In this document: piece after piece, positions 36,929 through 49,033 of the stretch | Layout: every line of letters begins with the position of its first letter | How positions within the stretch are numbered: position 1 is the stretch's first letter | Source: Lotus japonicus | Taxonomy: Eukaryota; Streptophyta; Magnoliopsida; Fabales; Fabaceae | Assembly: GCF_012489685.1 (NCBI RefSeq) | Contig: NC_080042.1 | Location: 77,257,093 to 77,321,092, forward strand | Direction: 5' to 3' | DNA: 64,000 nt | The notes under the pieces: generated by a model | Seen by the model: the letters and a program-made list of their open reading frames with translations, nothing else | What the model was told of the DNA's origin: nothing | Databases searched by the model: none | Program-made: the position numbers and the translations under genes

Positions 36929-37685
36929 CAGTGGCGGAGCTTGACCAAAATATTAGGAGGAGCTAAAATAATTTTTTTAACACATAAGCTAATTTTTATA
37001 AGCTCAAATGTATTCAATTCAGTACAAGGGTGTTTAAACCTACATGCAACAAATTTCAATGGCTCTAGTTCAAAGAAATCTTACTAAACACACACCTACA
37101 ACAAACCCCTCAACTAGCAGTAAATGCATCAGAAGATATGGTTCCCACAAGGATTAGCTTAACTGGCCGAAAAACATCTCCTGAGATCAATAATGAAATT
37201 TGGTGAGGATCTTTTCTCAAATTTAACCTGCACCATGCCAATCACCATGCCAATAAGGTTCCTTTCAAGAGTTGCAGTATAAACATTACATTAGTAATTC
37301 AAGAAAATGTGGTTAAAAAAAGCTTTGAGTTTGAGAGCTGCACCCAAAGAATATTGATGTGAGAGCAAGAAAAAGATTAAAAGAAAAATGAAGATAAAAA
37401 GGTTGTGTTAGAGTTAGAAACCTGGAGTTTTGCACAAGAGGGTGAAAGTTTGGAAGCAAAGTTACTTTACTTTCTAATATTTATCATTATTATAATATAT
37501 CTATATGAGAAAATTGGTTTGACAGTGAGAATTGTGATGTGAGAAGCTTCACATTTTTGTTTTATATGTCTGGCCCACTCCTTTTACACACATAATATAA
37601 TAGTATTACTACTAGTACTCAAAAAAAATTTGGAGACAATGGGGGAGCTGAGGCTCCTCCCAGTCACTTAAATGCTCCGCCACTG
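36929..37685. mobile_element. hAT non-autonomous element with 8-bp TSD (one mismatch)
   Basis: Ends cagtggcggagc are perfect inverted repeats over 12 bases. The flanks are ctatctgg (36921-36928) and ctatccgg (37686-37693). The interior lacks transposase. The terminus belongs to the same group as the elements at 22998 and 25392 (CAGNGRCGGA). Confidence 0.88.
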
Positions 37686-37693
37686 CTATCCGG

Positions 37694-38437
37694 TGAATTT
37701 CCAAAAATCATGTAGGAAAAAAAAACCACATCTATGAAAAAGACTCGTGAAAGCAAACTTTCTCATTCTTGTGATAACTCTTCAACTCATTTATTTAACT
37801 CAAACTTTCTCATGGATTATTTAGACAACTCCCGGTAAGAAAGAAAAAAAGAGAGCCACATGTATGAAAAAGACTCCTGAAATTCCGAAAAATCATGTTG
37901 GCATTGATCTTAAATCAGTAGTTCTCTAATTTAAGCTGTAAAATTGGCTCATATTCAACATCTCAGAATGTTTTTGAGTATTTCATAATTTGACAACTAA
38001 ATTAAGCACAGATTTTTTCATTCCAGAGAGTCGCAAGCCACCTACTTTTGGGAGAGTAAAAGTATCTCAGATAAATGAGTTGTAGAGTTATCACAAGAAT
38101 GAGACTCTATTACTTTTTATGAAAAAAATATACATAAAACTGTTACATTATGACTTTGTTATCATGTTATGTGCAAAATTGACATAAAAAACCCATCCCT
38201 TATTAAATGTACTATGCTGAGAACCACAAATAAAGCTTCCAGATACTGCCAAAGAAGTTTTAGCTGCAATAGATGACCCACAGGCTTAAGTGCTTAACAT
38301 GAATCAATATCATGTGCACTAAATAAAACAACTGGGAGGAAATTGATTGGGTGGTTGTTTTTTAGGAGAATAAAATGAGAGATCCTTGTACAAATGTATA
38401 AATCATGGCAATTATACATTTGCCCAATCCAGGTTTG
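37694..38437. other. Intergenic with a short direct repeat
   Basis: The phrase aaaaatcatgt...cacat..atgaaaaagactc occurs near 37702-37750 and again, more loosely, at 37850-37900, with a related piece at 36900-36930. No gene is seen. Confidence 0.4.
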
Positions 38438-38658
38438 AAGCCCAGTACCTTTTTTTTGTCAATCAAAGCCCAGTACCTTAAATGGAACATAATAGTACCT
38501 GAAAAGCTGAAATGTAACACAATAAGTCCACTAGCCCAGCATAATTCATTGACCAAAAAAAAAAGCCCAGCATAATTCTTGTTACCTGAAATGATATATT
38601 ATAGAGTGAAATACACTCTTTGACCAAAAAAGGAAAAAAAAGAGTAAAATACACTCTT
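38438..38658. repeat. Three micro-insertions with TSDs in 220 bases
   Basis: The 14-mer aagcccagtacctt (38438-38451 and 38466-38479) encloses ttttttgtcaatca. The 15-mer agcccagcataattc (38533-38547 and 38564-38578) encloses attgaccaaaaaaaaa. The near-repeat gagtgaaatacactctt / gagtaaaatacactctt (38604-38620 and 38642-38658) encloses tgaccaaaaaagg plus an A-run. Each insert is an oligo(A) tail preceded by ttgac or a relative, in either orientation. Confidence 0.85.
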
Positions 38659-38699
38659 CCCTCCCTTCAGAGTTGTTAAAACTTAAAATAACACTTTTT

Positions 38700-40255
38700 T
38701 GTCATAGTTTTTTTCATTTTTATGCTTCCTCAAGTGATTTTTACTAATATATAATGGATAAAGAATTACAGTGAAAGAACGTTTTTACATAATACACACA
38801 TGTATTATATTATATAGCTAATACTTAATAATAGTAATTACCTTATGAAGACATTTTTTATTTTAAAATTATGTTATCTCAATTATTTATTAATAAATAT
38901 TATTTTATTATTGATTAATTTTAATTCTTATATTTGTTATGGATGCAAATGTCAAATCAAATTTTATATTTAAATTTTTTATTATTTAATATAGGTGGTT
39001 GAATAGTTTTTGCCAATTCAATTTGTTTAGTTTATAATTTTATTATTTAACATAATTTTACAAAGGAAATTTATTATTTTTTAGTGTATTTTAATTCAAA
39101 TGTAGAAATTGTTTATTGCTTAATGCATTTAATGTAAGAGTTCAAGTTTCTTTTAATATTTCAGCTACTTAATATATTTTAATTTTTAGTTATATGCATA
39201 AAAATTTTGAAAAATAATATATAAATTTTAATGCAAAATGAAAATAAATAAGTAATTAAATTTTTAACTTATATATGTACAACCCAAGTCAATTTTACAA
39301 CTTTAATACTTAATATATTACCATGATATTTAACTTCAATACTTAATACATTTAGTATATATATATATATATATATTTTAGTAATAAGTTTTATTTATTA
39401 TTTTTTAAACATCCCTGAACTTGTGATTGATAAATAAAATAAAAATAATATTAATGTGAATTTAATATATAAGATATTGGAAACTTTTTCAATTAGGTAT
39501 ATATATATATAAACTTTCTAATATTGTTAGTAATGTAAATGTAGTCAATTTCTTTTGGTTACAAAAGGTAGTCAATTTCAATTATTTTTATTTGAATAAT
39601 AATTGAAATTTAAATACTATTAATATTTAATTTTAAATATGAGAATTTGAAAAGTTTAAAAATTGATAATTAGTATGATAAATAATAAAGTGAATGTATT
39701 TTTTTTTAATTTTCAATTTAATTATTTAATGTATTTAATACAAAGGATTTTTTTGCATTGCTTAATGTATTTAATGCAAAGTTCAAGTCTCCTTTACATA
39801 TATAATAATATATATATATATATATATAGTGATTGATAAATAAAATAAAATAAATATTAATGTGAATTTAATATATAATATATTGGAAACTTTTTCAATT
39901 AGGTATATATATTAAAACTTTCTAATATTGTTTTTTTAAAGACTTTCTAATATTGTTAGTAATGTAAAGGTAGTCAATTTATTTTGGTTACAAAAGGTAA
40001 TCAATTTTAATTATTGTTATTTGAATAATAATTGAAATTTAAATACTATTAATATTTAATTTTAAATATGAGAATTTAAAAAGTTTAAAAATTGATAATT
40101 AGTATGATAAATAATAAAGCGAATGTAGTTTTTTTCAATTTAATTATTTAATACAAAGGAATTTTTTGCATTGCTTAATGTAATTAATGCAAAGTTCAAG
40201 TCTCATTTACACACACATATATATTTATATATATATATATATATATATATTTTGT
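38700..40255 (-). mobile_element. Helitron-like remnant, inverted relative of the downstream Helitron
   Basis: Read on the minus strand the stretch starts with a TA repeat, then gtaaatgagacttgaacttt, matching the 5' region of the Helitron at 42550-44654 (gtaaaggagacttgag). It closes with ttgaggaagcata near 38725, which also occurs near the end of that Helitron (43752). A 5' section of about 410 bases is duplicated in tandem (39421-39820 and 39829-40255). I find no 3' hairpin or CTRR terminus, so the copy is truncated. Confidence 0.6.
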
Positions 40256-40594
40256 CATGTTAAATGTGTGAAAAATCTTTGTTATGTCCAACTCTAACAG
40301 TAATCATCCACCAAATTAAGCTACCATGGCTCTTTTTCTCATCTCTTGAGTGTTACACATGTTAATATCCTGCCTCTATTTTGTTCATCCATATCAATCA
40401 CACACTCTAGCTTCCGATTCACATTTCAATTGGAAACCCCTGTTCTCCATATATATAACTTCGATTCTTTGGCTTATCATTGTGCCATTAAACACTCGAT
40501 TGAGAATTAGCATAAATTCTCAAACAGGATATTACAGAGTTTATCTGGTGTTGACATAAATTCTGCTAAACAGTTGTTCTAGTTACCAATATCC

Positions 40595-42131
40595 ATGCTG
40601 GAAGCGAAGACATCAAGATTGACAAAACTAGCAGCATGTTTTGCAGTATTGGGGTTCATCTTCATTCTCCAGATTACTGTGATACGAGGTATTTTGTCTA
40701 TATTGTGGAGTATATAATTCAAAATGTCAGTTTGATTCTCCTTACAAATTAAAATGTTTAGAAATACTTTCAAACTCATCATGTATATGTGAAATTTTCA
40801 TCTTTATGTTAAAACATCAACTTGTTCATGCAGATGCAACTATGTGGAAAGTGAAACTAGCTTACATGCTCTCAATTTCACATTGGGAATGGGATTTGGA
40901 TGGCAGCAACAATGGTGAAATCTCATGTGACACCTCTCACAAAGAGTTTGATATTTGCTCTGTGGACACCCCAGCACTTCTGGACCCATCTTTGTTAACT
41001 CTCTCCACATTGGGCCCCCATACATGGGCCCAACCCCACATCCCTTTCAAAATCCATCCATACCCTCTCAAGAATGACAAAAATGCAATATCCTACGTTA
41101 GAGAACTCACTCTCACCTCATCTCCACCAAAATCGTCCTGTGACATCACACATCATACCCCGGCACTTATATTCAGTGCGGGCGGGTACAACGGAAACTT
41201 TTACCATGAAATAAATGAGAACTTCATACCCCTCTTCATCACCATCAATTCATTATTCCCGGATCAAAACGTTGTACTTGTGATCACAGATGGTAGGATT
41301 TGGTGGTTCCAAAAGTATGCTGAATTGTTATCCGCATTTAGTCCCTACCATAAGGTGATTAACACAAACAACATCACCACCACACATTGCTTCCCATCAG
41401 CTACCATAGGGTTGATAAAGCATGGGCCCATTATCATAAACCCAAAATTGCTACCACACCCTAAGACCCTCCTTGATTTCCGTGCTTTCCTTCAAAATGC
41501 ATACACCAAGAGCAGCACCAACACCCCATTAAATTATATGTTACAGAATAATAGTAGCAGACTTAATACAACGGACCAAAATTCTGACGAGCACCCTAAG
41601 CCACGTCTCATATTGTTGAGTAGGAGTGGGAATGCGAGCCGAGTGATTTTGAACCAAGATGAAGTTATCAAGTTAGCTGAGGAGGTAGGGTTCAATGTGC
41701 ATGTGTTGGAGCCATCAAGAAAGTCTTCAATGGCCAATATCTATAATATGATTCACACAAGCCATGTGTTGTTAGGGGTGCATGGTGCAGGTTTGACAAA
41801 TTCTTTGTTCCTTAGACCGGGCTCAGTGTTGGTGCAAGTGGTTCCAATTGGAACTGATTGGGCCTCCAAAACTTACTATGAGAAACCCACTGAGATTTTG
41901 GGATTGCAATACATTGAGTACAAGATTGAGGCAAATGAAAGCAGCTTGTCACTAAGTTATGGAGCTGATAGCTTAGTGATCAAGGATCCAGCAACTTATC
42001 TTAAGGAAAAAGGGGCAAATAAACGGATATACTTGAAGAAACAAAATTTAGAAATTAATATATTTAGATTTAGAAAGTGTTTGGCAAAAGCATATGAAAA
42101 GGCAAAGATATTTATGAGTAGTATCAACTAG
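40595..42131 (+). CDS. Glycosyltransferase family 61 (DUF563) Golgi enzyme
   Basis: Two exons, 40595-40688 and 40834-42131, join across a split Asp codon to give 463 residues. The splice sites are CGAG|gtattt and catgcag|ATG. Exon 1 encodes a short basic N terminus and one membrane anchor (residues about 12-30, LAACFAVLGFIFILQITVI), giving type II topology with the catalytic part in the Golgi lumen. Family hallmarks are YNGNFYHEINENFIPLF (from residue 150), RLILLSRSG and HGAGLTN (348-354), followed by VLVQVVP. Plant GT61 enzymes add xylose or arabinose to xylan, or GlcNAc/xylose to glycoproteins; sequence alone does not tell me which acceptor is used here. A later ATG in intron 1 would skip the anchor, so the upstream exon is preferred. 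The gene sits between two Helitron-derived blocks. Confidence 0.93.
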
Positions 42132-42549
42132 ATTAATAGTAAATTACATTTTAATTTGAACAATATACATTATTTTGCTTTCTTTCCCCTCAATGTATCC
42201 TTTTCTTTTGTCTATTTAATTCTATATAAGTAACCATTGAGGTTGTCTAAATTACTCATGTGGGTTGTTTAATCAGCTTTGAGTTCTCTTAGTTTCATTG
42301 AGATCGCTTTTTATTTTATTTAATCCATTTTTAAAAAATTAATTTAACTCATATAACAACAATATAATACACTCCAAAAAAGTGAGAAAAAGTCTAATGT
42401 TTAATATTTATCTTATGTTGATAAGATAGGTAGTGAAGCTATTGGTTTATGATTGTGCTTATGCTTACCCTTTAGTGAGAATGAGAGACCGAATACAATC
42501 ACTTGGCACATAATAGTAGTATATTAATATGGCATCTAAAGTAAAGCAA

Positions 42550-44654
42550 TCTATATATATATGTAAAGGAGACTTGAGTTTTTGCATGCATTAAGTGCAT
42601 TAAACCATAAAGCTCTCAAAATTTTATATTAAATACATTAAAAAATAACAATATTAAATAAATTAAAAACTGAAAATTTTAGTATTATAAAAAACTATTC
42701 AACTACTTATATTAAATAACAACATTCATAAACTTAAAATTGACTTGAGCTTAAGGAAAAAAAAAGGACTTGAGCTTTGCATTTGAAAAATAATAAAAAT
42801 AAAAATTAATAATAAAATAATATTTATGAATAAATAATTTAGATAAATACTTTTAAAATTTAAAAAATTTCTATATATATATATATATCTAAATCTATTT
42901 AAATGCATATGTAAAGCAGACTTGAAAAAATAGTATTAAACACATAAATAAATAATAAATTTATTTTGTAGAAAATAAATTAAATAAAAAAATTGAAAAC
43001 TAAAATAAAAACTACATCCACATTATTATTCAATATATATTAATTATTAATTGTAAAAGATTTCAACTTCTCATATTTAAATGTAAATATTAAAATTTAA
43101 AACTTTTCAATTTCTCTTATTTAAAATTAAATATTTAAATTTGAATTATTCATTACAACTTGAGGTGAATTTTTAAAAAATTCTAATAATTGAAATTGAC
43201 TATGTTTACATTAATACCATTAATAGATTTTTAATAATAATTTGTTTATATTCTTTAGGCTAAATTGCACATTTGTTCCCCAACTTTGTCATTTCTGTGA
43301 AAATCGTCCCCCAACTACGAAATTAGCAAAAACCGTCATTTTGGGGGACGATTTTCGCAAAAGACAACAGTGGGGTGTAAACTTCCAAGACGGTTTTCGC
43401 TAATTTCATAGTTAGGGGACGATTTTTGCAGAAAGGAGAAAGTTGGGGGACCAAATGTGAAATTTTCTTTACTAATTGTTAATAACAATTATCAATTAAA
43501 ATTATCAGAAAGGATAAATTTTTTAAAAATTATTAAATTATCATATGTTGAGAAATTTTTTAAAAATAAAACTTATTACTATTTTTTACTTATAAATAAT
43601 ATTTATTAATAAATTATTTCGAAAAAATAGTTGAAAATTTTAAAAAATGTCTCTATAAGGTATTTATTATTACTATATGAAATGTACGTATTATTTGAAA
43701 AATATTATTTAAATATGATTTTTGATCTATTATATAGAAGTAAAAATAACTTGAGGAAGCATAACAGAGAAAAAAAATTATAACAAAAGTCTTTTATATT
43801 TTGTAATTGCCATGAGAACCTTTTATGCATGCTTCATTCATTATTAATAATACTACTTTCATTTTCGATAAAAAAATTATAACAAAAGTTGACTAAACTT
43901 AAATTTTTTTCTCGATAGAATAAAAATACTATTTATGAGAACATCTTTCTCATGGAATAGGTAAAAGTTCAAACTCCCTAAAGAGAATACAAAAGGAAAA
44001 AGCAAAGAAATTAAGTAGAAACAGTACATAAAAGCTAAATAGAAAAAAATAGGAAAAGCAAAGGCTAAAGGGAAAAAACAGTATAAAAAAATATGTTATT
44101 ATAACTTATATTAAAACCTTATTACTTGATTTAAAATATTTCATATTCACTTAAGGTTTCTTCAAATTGTTAAATAAATAAATTATTAAATTGATTTTTA
44201 AGGATTAGTTATGATTAAAGAATGGAATAACATCTGGGACAATATTCCCCTAACTAAGTATCAATGTTTACAACCGAATATATGACAAATCAGCCCCTCT
44301 GCAATTGAATCCATAATAATAAACCCAATAACAGAGAACTCAAATAAAAAATAGGTTACAACCAAAGTTTTTAAAATTAATTCAATGATAATTATTAAAT
44401 ATCAATTACTAATTTTGAGTAATATTACTTTCAAAAAAAATTGAGTAATATTAATTATTTACACAAAGAGAACTTTAGTACGAGCAATTTAATATACCAA
44501 AAATATTATTTTGATGTCTCAACACGATTTTTTATTATATTTATAATAAAAGTTATTTTTGAAATTGGTAATTTAATTACACTATAATAATTTTTATACT
44601 ATATTAAAAAAATAGCGTAAATAAACCCGTGCAACGCACGGGTATTATTTCTAG
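42550..44654 (+). mobile_element. Helitron with 3' hairpin and CTAG end
   Basis: It begins TC (tctatatatatatatg) after a host A, and ends CTAG before a host T, which is the Helitron A|T insertion rule. Twelve bases before the end a 7-bp stem, cccgtgc / gcacggg with loop aac (44626-44642), forms the terminal hairpin. No Rep/helicase is encoded, so the element is non-autonomous. A second TC-TA 5' start (42869 onward, with gtaaagcagacttg) lies inside, so two related elements are nested or fused. A micro-insertion with a 13-bp TSD is present at 44415-44453. Confidence 0.85.
43256..43470. mobile_element. Foldback MITE nested in the Helitron
   Basis: The stretch starts near ggctaaattgcacatttgtt and its right part is the inverted copy (ccaaatgtgaaattt), with gacgattttcgcaaaa near the centre. 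It resembles the Mutator-type foldbacks at 3802 and 59648 in sequence style. The right end is eroded and I cannot assign a TSD exactly. Confidence 0.7.
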
Positions 44655-45228
44655 TTTTAATCCTTATTTTAAGCTTGACTAAAGTGATGCTGTTTAAAAA
44701 GGGGGCATCAGCATCACTTCTTCAATTCAAATATTAATAAATTCGTATAATGCTCTAAGAGGAATCTCACATGTATTAAGTCTTTTATGTGTTATTTAGA
44801 ACACTAAATTGCTTTGTAGTCCTTATATTGCATATGTCTCATCTGTGCTCAAAACACAAGAAAATGCATCTGCATTTGTGTCCCTATAGTTAATAGATGT
44901 TTATTACTACAATTTTATACAATCATAAAGTCATAAAATCAGAAAATAGGGAGAAAAAAATGGAAATGGAATTCAACATGATTTCCGTAAAATGAATTAT
45001 AGGCCTAATTTACTTTCACAGGCAAAATACAGAGAATATTCACTATTTGCTTAAGATTAAGTGAACTTAGTATTGGTTGCACTATGAGCTTTTTGGGTCA
45101 GGCCACACGTGAAGCCATGCCCAAGGAAAAATACAAGCCAGCCCACTTTATATTTTATTTCATTTGATTATCAATGGTTGACCAAAAAAAATATTTGAAT
45201 TGATTAGTTTTCATTGTCTTTTTTATGC
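44655..45228. other. Intergenic, no gene seen
   Basis: Host sequence lies between the Helitron and the next hAT element. No coding frame is convincing. Confidence 0.4.
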
Positions 45229-45236
45229 CTCTCCAT

Positions 45237-45978
45237 CATGGTAGTCAGTATCGCACGATACGTATCCCGATACGATACGAAAATCAACCAAACGATACGT
45301 ATCCCATGTACGTATCTTTTTGTGTTCGTATCGTGACCTGTATCGCACATATTGCATGAGTATCGCACGATACGTATCCCGATACGATACAAAAACAGTT
45401 TTTCAAATGCCGTTTCATCTGACTCTCCTAGAAATTAGGGAGTGGGAATTTAATTTCATTAAAAATTAGTAAATTTCCCTAAAAAAGTGATGTTTTCTTT
45501 GATTCTTTCACCCTTTCACGTTCAACTTCAGCAGCACTTTCATGTTTCACGTTCAACTTCAGCATCCCTTTAATGGCTTGGAATTAGGGAGTGAGCATTT
45601 AATTTCATCTCTTTGATGTTTAGTACTTTAGCTTGGCTTATGGCTGCACTTTCATGTTTCACGTTCAACTTCAGCATCCCTTTAATGGCTTGGAATTAGG
45701 GAGTGGGCATTTAATTTCATCTCTTTGATGTTTAGTACTTTAGTTTGGCTTATGGCTTGAAATTAGGTTGAACTTGAACTTTGTGAGACTATTTTTCTAC
45801 TTATGACTTGGATCTTTGATTATTTTGAACTATATTTAGATGATATATTAGTATATTATTTAATTTATGACTTAATTTTTTTTTGTGTCCGTATCTTACG
45901 ATACACGTTACGATACGATACGCGACACGGAATTAGGGTCTAACGATACACGATACGTATCTCGATTTGACTACCTTG
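45237..45978. mobile_element. hAT-like element with 8-bp TSD and GATACG-rich ends
   Basis: Ends catggtagtca and, inverted at the right, caaggtagtca. The 8-mer ctctccat flanks at 45229-45236 and 45979-45986. Both subterminal regions are packed with cgatacgtatc / gatacgatacg palindromes. The interior holds a 112-base tandem repeat and no transposase. Confidence 0.85.
45534..45757 (+). repeat. 112-base tandem repeat, two copies
   Basis: Units start at gcactttcatgtttcacgtt (45534 and 45646) and differ at only a few positions (gtgagcat / gtgggcat; ttagcttgg / ttagtttgg). They lie within the hAT-like element at 45237-45978. Confidence 0.9.
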
Positions 45979-45986
45979 CTCTCCAT

Positions 45987-46985
45987 ACATTTTCGATGTT
46001 CCCTAATAATAGCAATGTCTTCTTACTTCTGTTAACTAAATTGATTAGCTTTCATTGTAAAATAAAATTAAAAAATTTCTGGTTTTAGTTTTTGCATTGT
46101 TTTGCTGATTAGACTTCAACAATTCTGAGAATCTGAGGTTCTACTTTCCCTTTCTATACATAACTAGGTTCTGCATCACAGTGCTGACTCAATCAATATA
46201 AACAGCAAGATTTGGAATATGTACTTTAAGGGTCTCCTCCCAAGGTTGGTAAAAGCAGGAGATGATGGTAAGTATGAATAAGCTTCTCATGTTACATAAG
46301 ATTTTTATCTTTTTCAGCAGTATTAAAAGAGCGTGTATTTACCAAATAATGACATTACTTCTTCAATAATTTTGCTAAAAGAATCTCACATTAACTAGAG
46401 ATATAATCAAAATAGTTCTTTTAGTGGAAACCATGCTTTTCTTATCATATTTTGGCTCCGTTAAAGGCTCTCTCTCAAAGAGAATATTCCACTATACTAT
46501 GGCAAATTTGTCGCTGAGGCAAAGTTTCGAGAAAACCCTTATGTATATGAGGTTGCCAAATAAAGTTTATGCCTACCTTATATTTATCCTGATATGGCTA
46601 TGTTACTTGATTTTATTTGTGACACTAAATTAATCTGGCAGGCAGATCCACTCTAAAAGTTGATGCACGTAAGCTGGGTTACTACATTGGTTATCTCCGG
46701 AACCATGTACATTATCTCATGCTTTTTTCCACTAATGACAATAAGAAATTTCCATAAAAGAAGAAGCACAGAAATCAATTTCTATCACAGTCAACAGTTT
46801 AACACACTATCACCTTCCCAAAAACCAGATTAGTTTTTTTTATAAGCCCCAAAAACCAGATTAGTGAGATTTTACTGCAGTAGCTAAAGAGTCTAAACAG
46901 AGATCAGAATAATCTAGTTTCTGTAGGTACTTTACTTGCCTATTCAACTAGATTCTCTTGCCTAACTGGTTAAGATATATCTACT
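45987..46985. other. Intergenic, one micro-insertion
   Basis: The 17-mer ccaaaaaccagattagt occurs at 46818-46834 and 46849-46865 around tttttttataagcc. The rest shows no gene I can support. Confidence 0.5.
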
Positions 46986-47358
46986 GGCTTCCTTGCAGCA
47001 ATGAGCAAAAGCACGACTCCTAAAGAATACACATCTGACTTTTCAGTCACTTTACCACTTGATACATATTCAGGGGTTATCTTTAAGAGGGGAAAAATAA
47101 ATCATTAGTACTATGTTCTCTTTTACTGAAATTAGTGAATGTGTACTGCCACCTACAGCAATAGTTAAAAAACAAACCACCAATCCATAACCTCTCCACA
47201 AAAGAATTGAAAAGACAAAATTATAAACATATTACCCACCCAAAAGTTCCCATCACTCGTGTGGTTACATATGTGTATTTGCACCAAGAGCTAATTTGGC
47301 CAGCCCAAAATCCGAGACCCATAACGTGAAAAATATGAATAACTAGCTTACAATATCA

Positions 47359-49033
47359 AGGACTTTACCTTGATAGTATACTTTTTACATATATTTACCA
47401 ATCTAGTGTATCTTTTTTTTTTAATTACCAAGTTAGTGTATATCGCCACTACCAGTGGCGATACCACTTTTTTTTTTTTTTTTTTTTTAAATCGCCACTA
47501 CCAGTGGCGATACCAATCTTTTATTTATTTTTTTGACTTTCTTCTTTTGTGACGGAAAATTCCGTCACAAAAATCATAGTGCAAAATATAAACAGCACTA
47601 GTGACAGAATGTGGAGGAGAAGTACTTCGTCACAAAAAATTTAGCGACGGATATGTATTTGCGACGGCAGTTTTATCCGTCACAAAATCCTTATGAATTA
47701 TGGAAACTGAATTATCGACGAAAGCTTGAGAGGGTTCCGTCGCAAAAATAAGTGATGGAATATGCTTCGTGACCGAATTCTCCGTCGCAAAAGAAGAAAA
47801 TCACTAATGCTGGCTAGGGCTGAGCAGAATTATCCAGCCCGACCCAAACCCGAAAAAACCGACCAAAAAATAAGCAATGGGTCGAGTTGGGTCGGGTAGA
47901 CGGGTAGGGCAAAATGAAAAAACAGTCTCATACGGGTGATAATGGTCGGGTGCGGGTTAGGAATTTAAAATCCACTTGTACCCGAACCCGACCGCATGTC
48001 AGTGTTGTGTGTTTAAATTAAAACTACTTTTTAGCCTTGCAGCAGTCTGCACTCTACAATTTGCGCAGAGAGGCATTTGCTTTCTATTTTTTTAATAGCT
48101 AAAAAGTAAAAGTAGTCATTATTTAATGCATTTGTTTGTAAAGAAGTGATTGCATGTCTTAATCAAAGAAAAAGCTTCTGGTCCATCACCGTTTCACATG
48201 ACATGTTAGGGGGGAAATTAAGAAATAAGCCTTCTTCTTTCTGTCATACTAGGCTACTAGCCTTTCACGTGAAAAAAATAAAGAGGTTTGAGAAATAAAT
48301 CAAATACTTTCATTTCATGAGTTATCAGTTCATCACTTTATCTTTTTCATATCAATTTTCTGGTCCTTCTCTTGCTCTCCTTCTCCCACCACGCTGCCAC
48401 CACTTCAGTCCAGCACCATTCTCCTTCTTCTCCCCCTCTTCTCTTCCTGTCCGTACCTATTATGCTCTCCACAACTCTATTTTCTCCCTTGCTTCATCTA
48501 GGGAACACCATTGTTAATCATCTTTGAACAAAAAACCATGCAAGATGAGAGCTTTACCATCTCTAATGGTGGTGGCACTGCAACGAAGACCGCCGCTACC
48601 TTGTCTTAGTCATGGAACACAGCCTCTCCACCAAGCTCTACAATACCCGTTCTAACCGACCCGCACAACCCGCTCATCGATTCAACCCGCACCCGACATA
48701 TCCGAGGCTTCCATGGTCGGAAATGGTTTGGAATATGCTTGATTCAAACCCGTTAAAACCCGATATAATACACCCGAGCCCGCCCGAAACCGACCCGTGC
48801 TCAGCCCTAATGCTGGCTATATTTTGCACTAAGATTTTTGTGACGGAATTTTCCGTCGCAAATAAAGAAAGTAAAATAAAAAACTGGTATCGCCACTAGG
48901 TAGTGGCGATTTTAACAAAAAAAAAAGTGGTATCGCCACTCTAAGTGGCGATATACACTAACTTGGTAATTAAAAAAAATGCACTATATTGGTAAATATT
49001 TGTAAAAAATATACCACCAATGTAAAAAAGTCT
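47359..49033. mobile_element. Mutator-like element in the kinase pseudogene, hosting a nested hAT
   Basis: The ends are inverted relatives (aggactttaccttgatagta against agacttttttacattggtgg) and become closely matched at tttaccaat...gtgtatatcgccac. The direct repeat acaatatca flanks at 47350-47358 and 49034-49042. Inside each end are small hairpins of the form tatcgccac...gtggcgata, then a run of gtgacgga / tccgtcgcaaa motifs. Without the nested hAT and its TSD it would be about 670 bases. Confidence 0.8.
47815..48809. mobile_element. hAT-like element nested in the Mutator-like element
   Basis: Ends tagggctgagca are inverted at both sides. The 8-mer atgctggc flanks at 47807-47814 and 48810-48817. 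The termini are rich in gacccgaaacccg-type sequence and the 995-base interior has no transposase. Its TSD lies inside the older element, fixing the order of insertion. Confidence 0.92.

Noticed and set aside
43256..43470. MicroRNA precursor
   Set aside because: The foldback is long and nearly perfect with element-like termini, which fits a MITE better; no known mature miRNA was recognised.
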